A stretch of DNA of 64,000 nt, taken from the NCBI GenBank assembly GCA_947384955.1, contig CANDJC010000004.1, forward strand, positions 16,424-80,423, written 5' to 3'. This document shows, piece by piece, positions 61,834-64,000 of the stretch. The translations under genes were made by a program, and so were the position numbers. The notes beneath the pieces are model-generated. The model was not told the origin of the DNA. It made no database searches and saw only the letters and a list, made by a program, of their open reading frames with translations. Source of the DNA: an uncultured Eubacterium sp. (GTDB taxonomy: Bacteria > Bacillota > Clostridia > Lachnospirales > Lachnospiraceae). Each line of letters starts with the position of its first letter. Position 1 is the first letter of the stretch.

Positions 61834-61895
61834 TTAAATTATCAAAATCCTGTAAAGGCTGAAATTCCTGCCTTAACAGGATTCCGATAATTTAA
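61834..61895. terminator. Long hairpin between loaP and the convergent MutS-like gene
   Basis: 26-nt arms (61834-61859 and 61870-61895) pair at 23 positions: TTAAATTATC.. AATCCTGT..AAGGC with a 10-nt loop. An unusually long stem; works as terminator for both strands or as a structured RNA. Confidence 0.7.
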
Positions 61896-61959
61896 TTTAC
61901 ATCAGCTAAGCAGTCACGTCCTGAATCTGTATGGCGGTATGTTAAGCTGGCTTTGCAAG

Positions 61960-63774
61960 TCAGTCGTTTGGAATGATTCCAGCCATGCGCAGCAGATAAC
62001 GCGCATTTGATGTTGTGCTGCGTCCTTTTTTTATTTTATAATCAAATAAAATCTGATTCTGTTCGTAATGCTCCTCAAAATAATAGTTTTCTGCATCCGT
62101 TTCACGGGAATTTTCTAACTCGCACAGTTCAAAATCATGTGTGGTCAGTATCGTAAAAGCGAGGGGCTGTGAAAGTTTTTTCACGGTTTCTTTTGCCGCA
62201 AAAATCCGGTCTTTTGAATTTGTTCCCTTATAGATTTCATCGATAAGCGCTATCATCGGAGCTTGTTTTTTTCCGATGTCAGTCATTCGCTTGATACGCA
62301 GAAGTTCTGCATAAAAAGTAGAAATGCCTTCGCTGACATCATCCTGTACCCGCATGGACGTACATAGTTCCATTGGTGAGACAGCGAGGTTTTTAGCGGT
62401 GCAGAAACCTCCGGCATAAGCAGGTATTAAATTCACGCCGATGCTGCGCAGAAAGGTTGTCTTTCCAGACATATTAGAACCAGTAATGACGCAGGTATGG
62501 TGCGTTAATTCAAAATCATTTCCGACGGCATCGGATTCTTTTAAAAGCGGATGCCTGAGCCCTTCGGCAGAAAATACAGGATGCAGGGCGTCTGATTTGA
62601 TGTCAGGCATTGTATGCACTTCTTTTACGCGGGATATCACGCACAGGCTGATAAGTGCCTCAGCTGTTCCGGCTGCTTCCAGCCAGGTTTTGATGCTGTC
62701 CTGGTATTTTTCTTTCCATTGAAGATATCGTTCCACACAGCGGAAGTCATAAAAAAACAGGGCGCTGTACAGAATAAACGCGAACAGGTTTTTGCGGATG
62801 ACAACAGATTCTGTAATCGCTTCCAGCTCTTTTAAAGCGGTGCAGGCGCTTCCATTCTTCGTCAGGGTATTCTGTAACTGTTTTAAATAATCACAGGTAA
62901 AAGTCTCTTCTTCCAGTGCTTTTAACAGTTTCTGGTATGGCATGACAGACTGGTTCATCCGGTATATCGGAACTAGCAGCCTGTTGTTTTTCTGGTAAGC
63001 AGCAAGGCAGAGCAGCAGCTGGAGAGATGTTAAAACTGAAAAACCGGATAGAAACAGGCTTCTTTGAAAACCCAGCATAAATAATAACAGAAATATCAGC
63101 GTAACCACAGGTAAAATCAATGCAGCTGCTTTGCATAACGGGCGAAAGCGGGGTCTGCAGTCTTTGGAATGTAATAAATGTTCCATCGTTTTTTGCGCAT
63201 CAGCGTATGAAATATTTCGAAGTCTTCTTGCGGCGGTTTCAAACTCTAAGCAGAAAGAATGTTTTTCTGCAAGTTCCACAGCAGCCTGCTGGCGTTTTCG
63301 AATCTGCACCGGGTCTTTTTCCTGGCGGCTCAGCCAGCCGGCAAGAAGGTCCTGACCCTGAACTGTGCTGGCTGTACAGATATACTGATAAAGGGAATTT
63401 CTGCCGAAAATATCCAGGTCCGCGGCTTCCTGGAAGCTGTCATGGAAATACCGTTCTCCGGTTATGGAAAAGTTTTTCCAGCCGTCGCCGTAACGCGCAA
63501 GATAGTCTTCCAGCACAGATTTGCGGCTGTTTAATTCATCCAGCTTTTCTTTTATCTGACTATGGCGGCGGACCAGCAGGAGGAAAGCGGCAAGGGCGGC
63601 TGCAGAAATTGCATAGAGTACGGGATTTTTCTGACTGCAGCCGATGCAGAATATGAGAATGGCACAGGCGGAAGTGATGCCGCGCCAGAATGTAATCCGG
63701 CTGCAGGAATGGTCTGCTTTATGCAGCTGTTTTTGACAGTCTTCTAGATTTTTTTGGTAAGTGGCAGGATGCAT
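61960..63774 (-). CDS. MutS-like ATPase with membrane segments
   Basis: A 604-aa protein starting at 63774 (SD AAAGGAGA). Residues 25-70 and 210-260 have paired hydrophobic helices (ITSACAILIFCIG.., ALILPVVTLIFLLLFMLGF). The C-terminal third is a MutS domain V ATPase: Walker A GSNMSGKTTFLR near residue 431, ISTFYAELLRIK, Walker B MIALIDEIYKGTNS, ILTTHD. It lacks the mismatch-binding domain I, so it is not classical MutS. Function of membrane MutS-like proteins is unknown. Any link to repeat stability is speculative. Confidence 0.82.
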   Translation of the reverse strand: MHPATYQKNLEDCQKQLHKADHSCSRITFWRGITSACAILIFCIGCSQKNPVLYAISAAALAAFLLLVRRHSQIKEKLDELNSRKSVLEDYLARYGDGWKNFSITGERYFHDSFQEAADLDIFGRNSLYQYICTASTVQGQDLLAGWLSRQEKDPVQIRKRQQAAVELAEKHSFCLEFETAARRLRNISYADAQKTMEHLLHSKDCRPRFRPLCKAAALILPVVTLIFLLLFMLGFQRSLFLSGFSVLTSLQLLLCLAAYQKNNRLLVPIYRMNQSVMPYQKLLKALEEETFTCDYLKQLQNTLTKNGSACTALKELEAITESVVIRKNLFAFILYSALFFYDFRCVERYLQWKEKYQDSIKTWLEAAGTAEALISLCVISRVKEVHTMPDIKSDALHPVFSAEGLRHPLLKESDAVGNDFELTHHTCVITGSNMSGKTTFLRSIGVNLIPAYAGGFCTAKNLAVSPMELCTSMRVQDDVSEGISTFYAELLRIKRMTDIGKKQAPMIALIDEIYKGTNSKDRIFAAKETVKKLSQPLAFTILTTHDFELCELENSRETDAENYYFEEHYEQNQILFDYKIKKGRSTTSNARYLLRMAGIIPND

Positions 63775-63808
63775 CAGAGGTTCTCCTTTTTGTGTTTTCT
63801 TGATTCTA

Positions 63809-63836
63809 TTATTAGAAAGAATGGGTGTTTTGTCAA
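63809..63836 (-). promoter_or_regulatory. Promoter of the MutS-like gene
   Basis: On the minus strand TTGACA, 16 nt, TAATAA, about 35 nt before the ATG. The last 160 bases of the window hold no gene I can support. Confidence 0.6.
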
Positions 63837-64000
63837 GAGAGAAAGTTCAGACAGAGATGGGATTCGTTTTGTGTGGGGATTTGGGCAGAATGCTGTAATG
63901 GGTGTGCAGATTTATGGTTAACTGATAGCTGTAGGTTGATTCTGACGGGACGCCGGACGGGGAAATTTTTTCCTTCTTATGTTCCGCTTCCAAAAAGCAG

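Noticed and set aside
1-64000. tRNA, rRNA, riboswitch or insertion-sequence genes
   Set aside because: None recognised by eye in either strand; a covariance-model search would be needed to exclude small RNAs.

Overview
This window looks like a chromosomal segment of a low-to-mid GC Gram-positive Clostridia, most likely a gut Lachnospiraceae. The evidence is strong Shine-Dalgarno sites, frequent TTG/GTG starts, a LoaP-type NusG paralogue, Rpn-family nuclease paralogues, a small protein starting with the MKIRTDF..NSSSSSF motif beside a radical SAM enzyme, and two large exopolysaccharide (EPS) clusters. The species cannot be fixed from the sequence.

Layout. (1) 1-20799: EPS cluster A, one tight + strand run. 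It encodes three asparagine-synthase-like amidotransferases (the first cut by the window edge), GT4 and CgeB-like glycosyltransferases, a Wzy-like polymerase, two SDR epimerases, a methyltransferase, an acyltransferase, an ABC (PglK-like) lipid-glycan flippase and a DegT aminotransferase. (2) 20800-26335: a graveyard of glycan genes. It holds a scrap of GDP-fucose synthase, a GtrB-type GT2 with an internal deletion, a gutted methyltransferase and a frameshifted glucosyltransferase, with GtrA and a Uma2-like protein intact. (3) 26400-33250: accessory genes, including twin Rpn nucleases from a recent tandem duplication, the NSSSSSF peptide plus radical SAM pair, an XRE regulator, a Phd-type antitoxin with its operator, and a ThuA-domain protein. 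(4) 33250-57434: EPS cluster B of the Wzx/Wzy type, headed by an XRE regulator and a Wzz protein and bracketed by wecC and wecB (UDP-ManNAcA supply). It also has a heparinase-like protein, a bi-domain oxidoreductase, a CapK-like adenylate-forming enzyme, five glycosyltransferases, polymerase, flippase, methyltransferase, a DUF362 protein and two TupA-like ATP-grasp proteins. (5) 57435-64000: an Rpn fragment, a cold-shock-domain/GTPase fusion, a nucleotidyltransferase, LoaP and a membrane MutS-like ATPase.

The main discovery candidate is a multi-gene phase-variation system. Eight runs of 7-18 consecutive G lie on the coding strand inside eight different EPS decoration/assembly genes (1658, 10060, 11812, 17155, 46181, 52226, 52964, 55443). 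None occurs in the non-EPS genes of the window, where the longest G run seen is 6. In this sequence four are in frame (ON), the acyltransferase is OFF by one G, the DUF362 gene is out of frame from its best start, one glycosyltransferase is broken, and one tract sits at a three-way junction that would give a truncated end, a natural end, or a fusion to a second glycosyltransferase half. Slipped-strand changes in tract length would therefore shuffle glycan structure combinatorially, as known in Campylobacter capsule and LOS loci; I know of no comparable description in gut Clostridia. A pair of inverted 27-bp repeats flanking 270 bp with a promoter-like sequence, just upstream of cluster B, may add a second, inversion-based switch.
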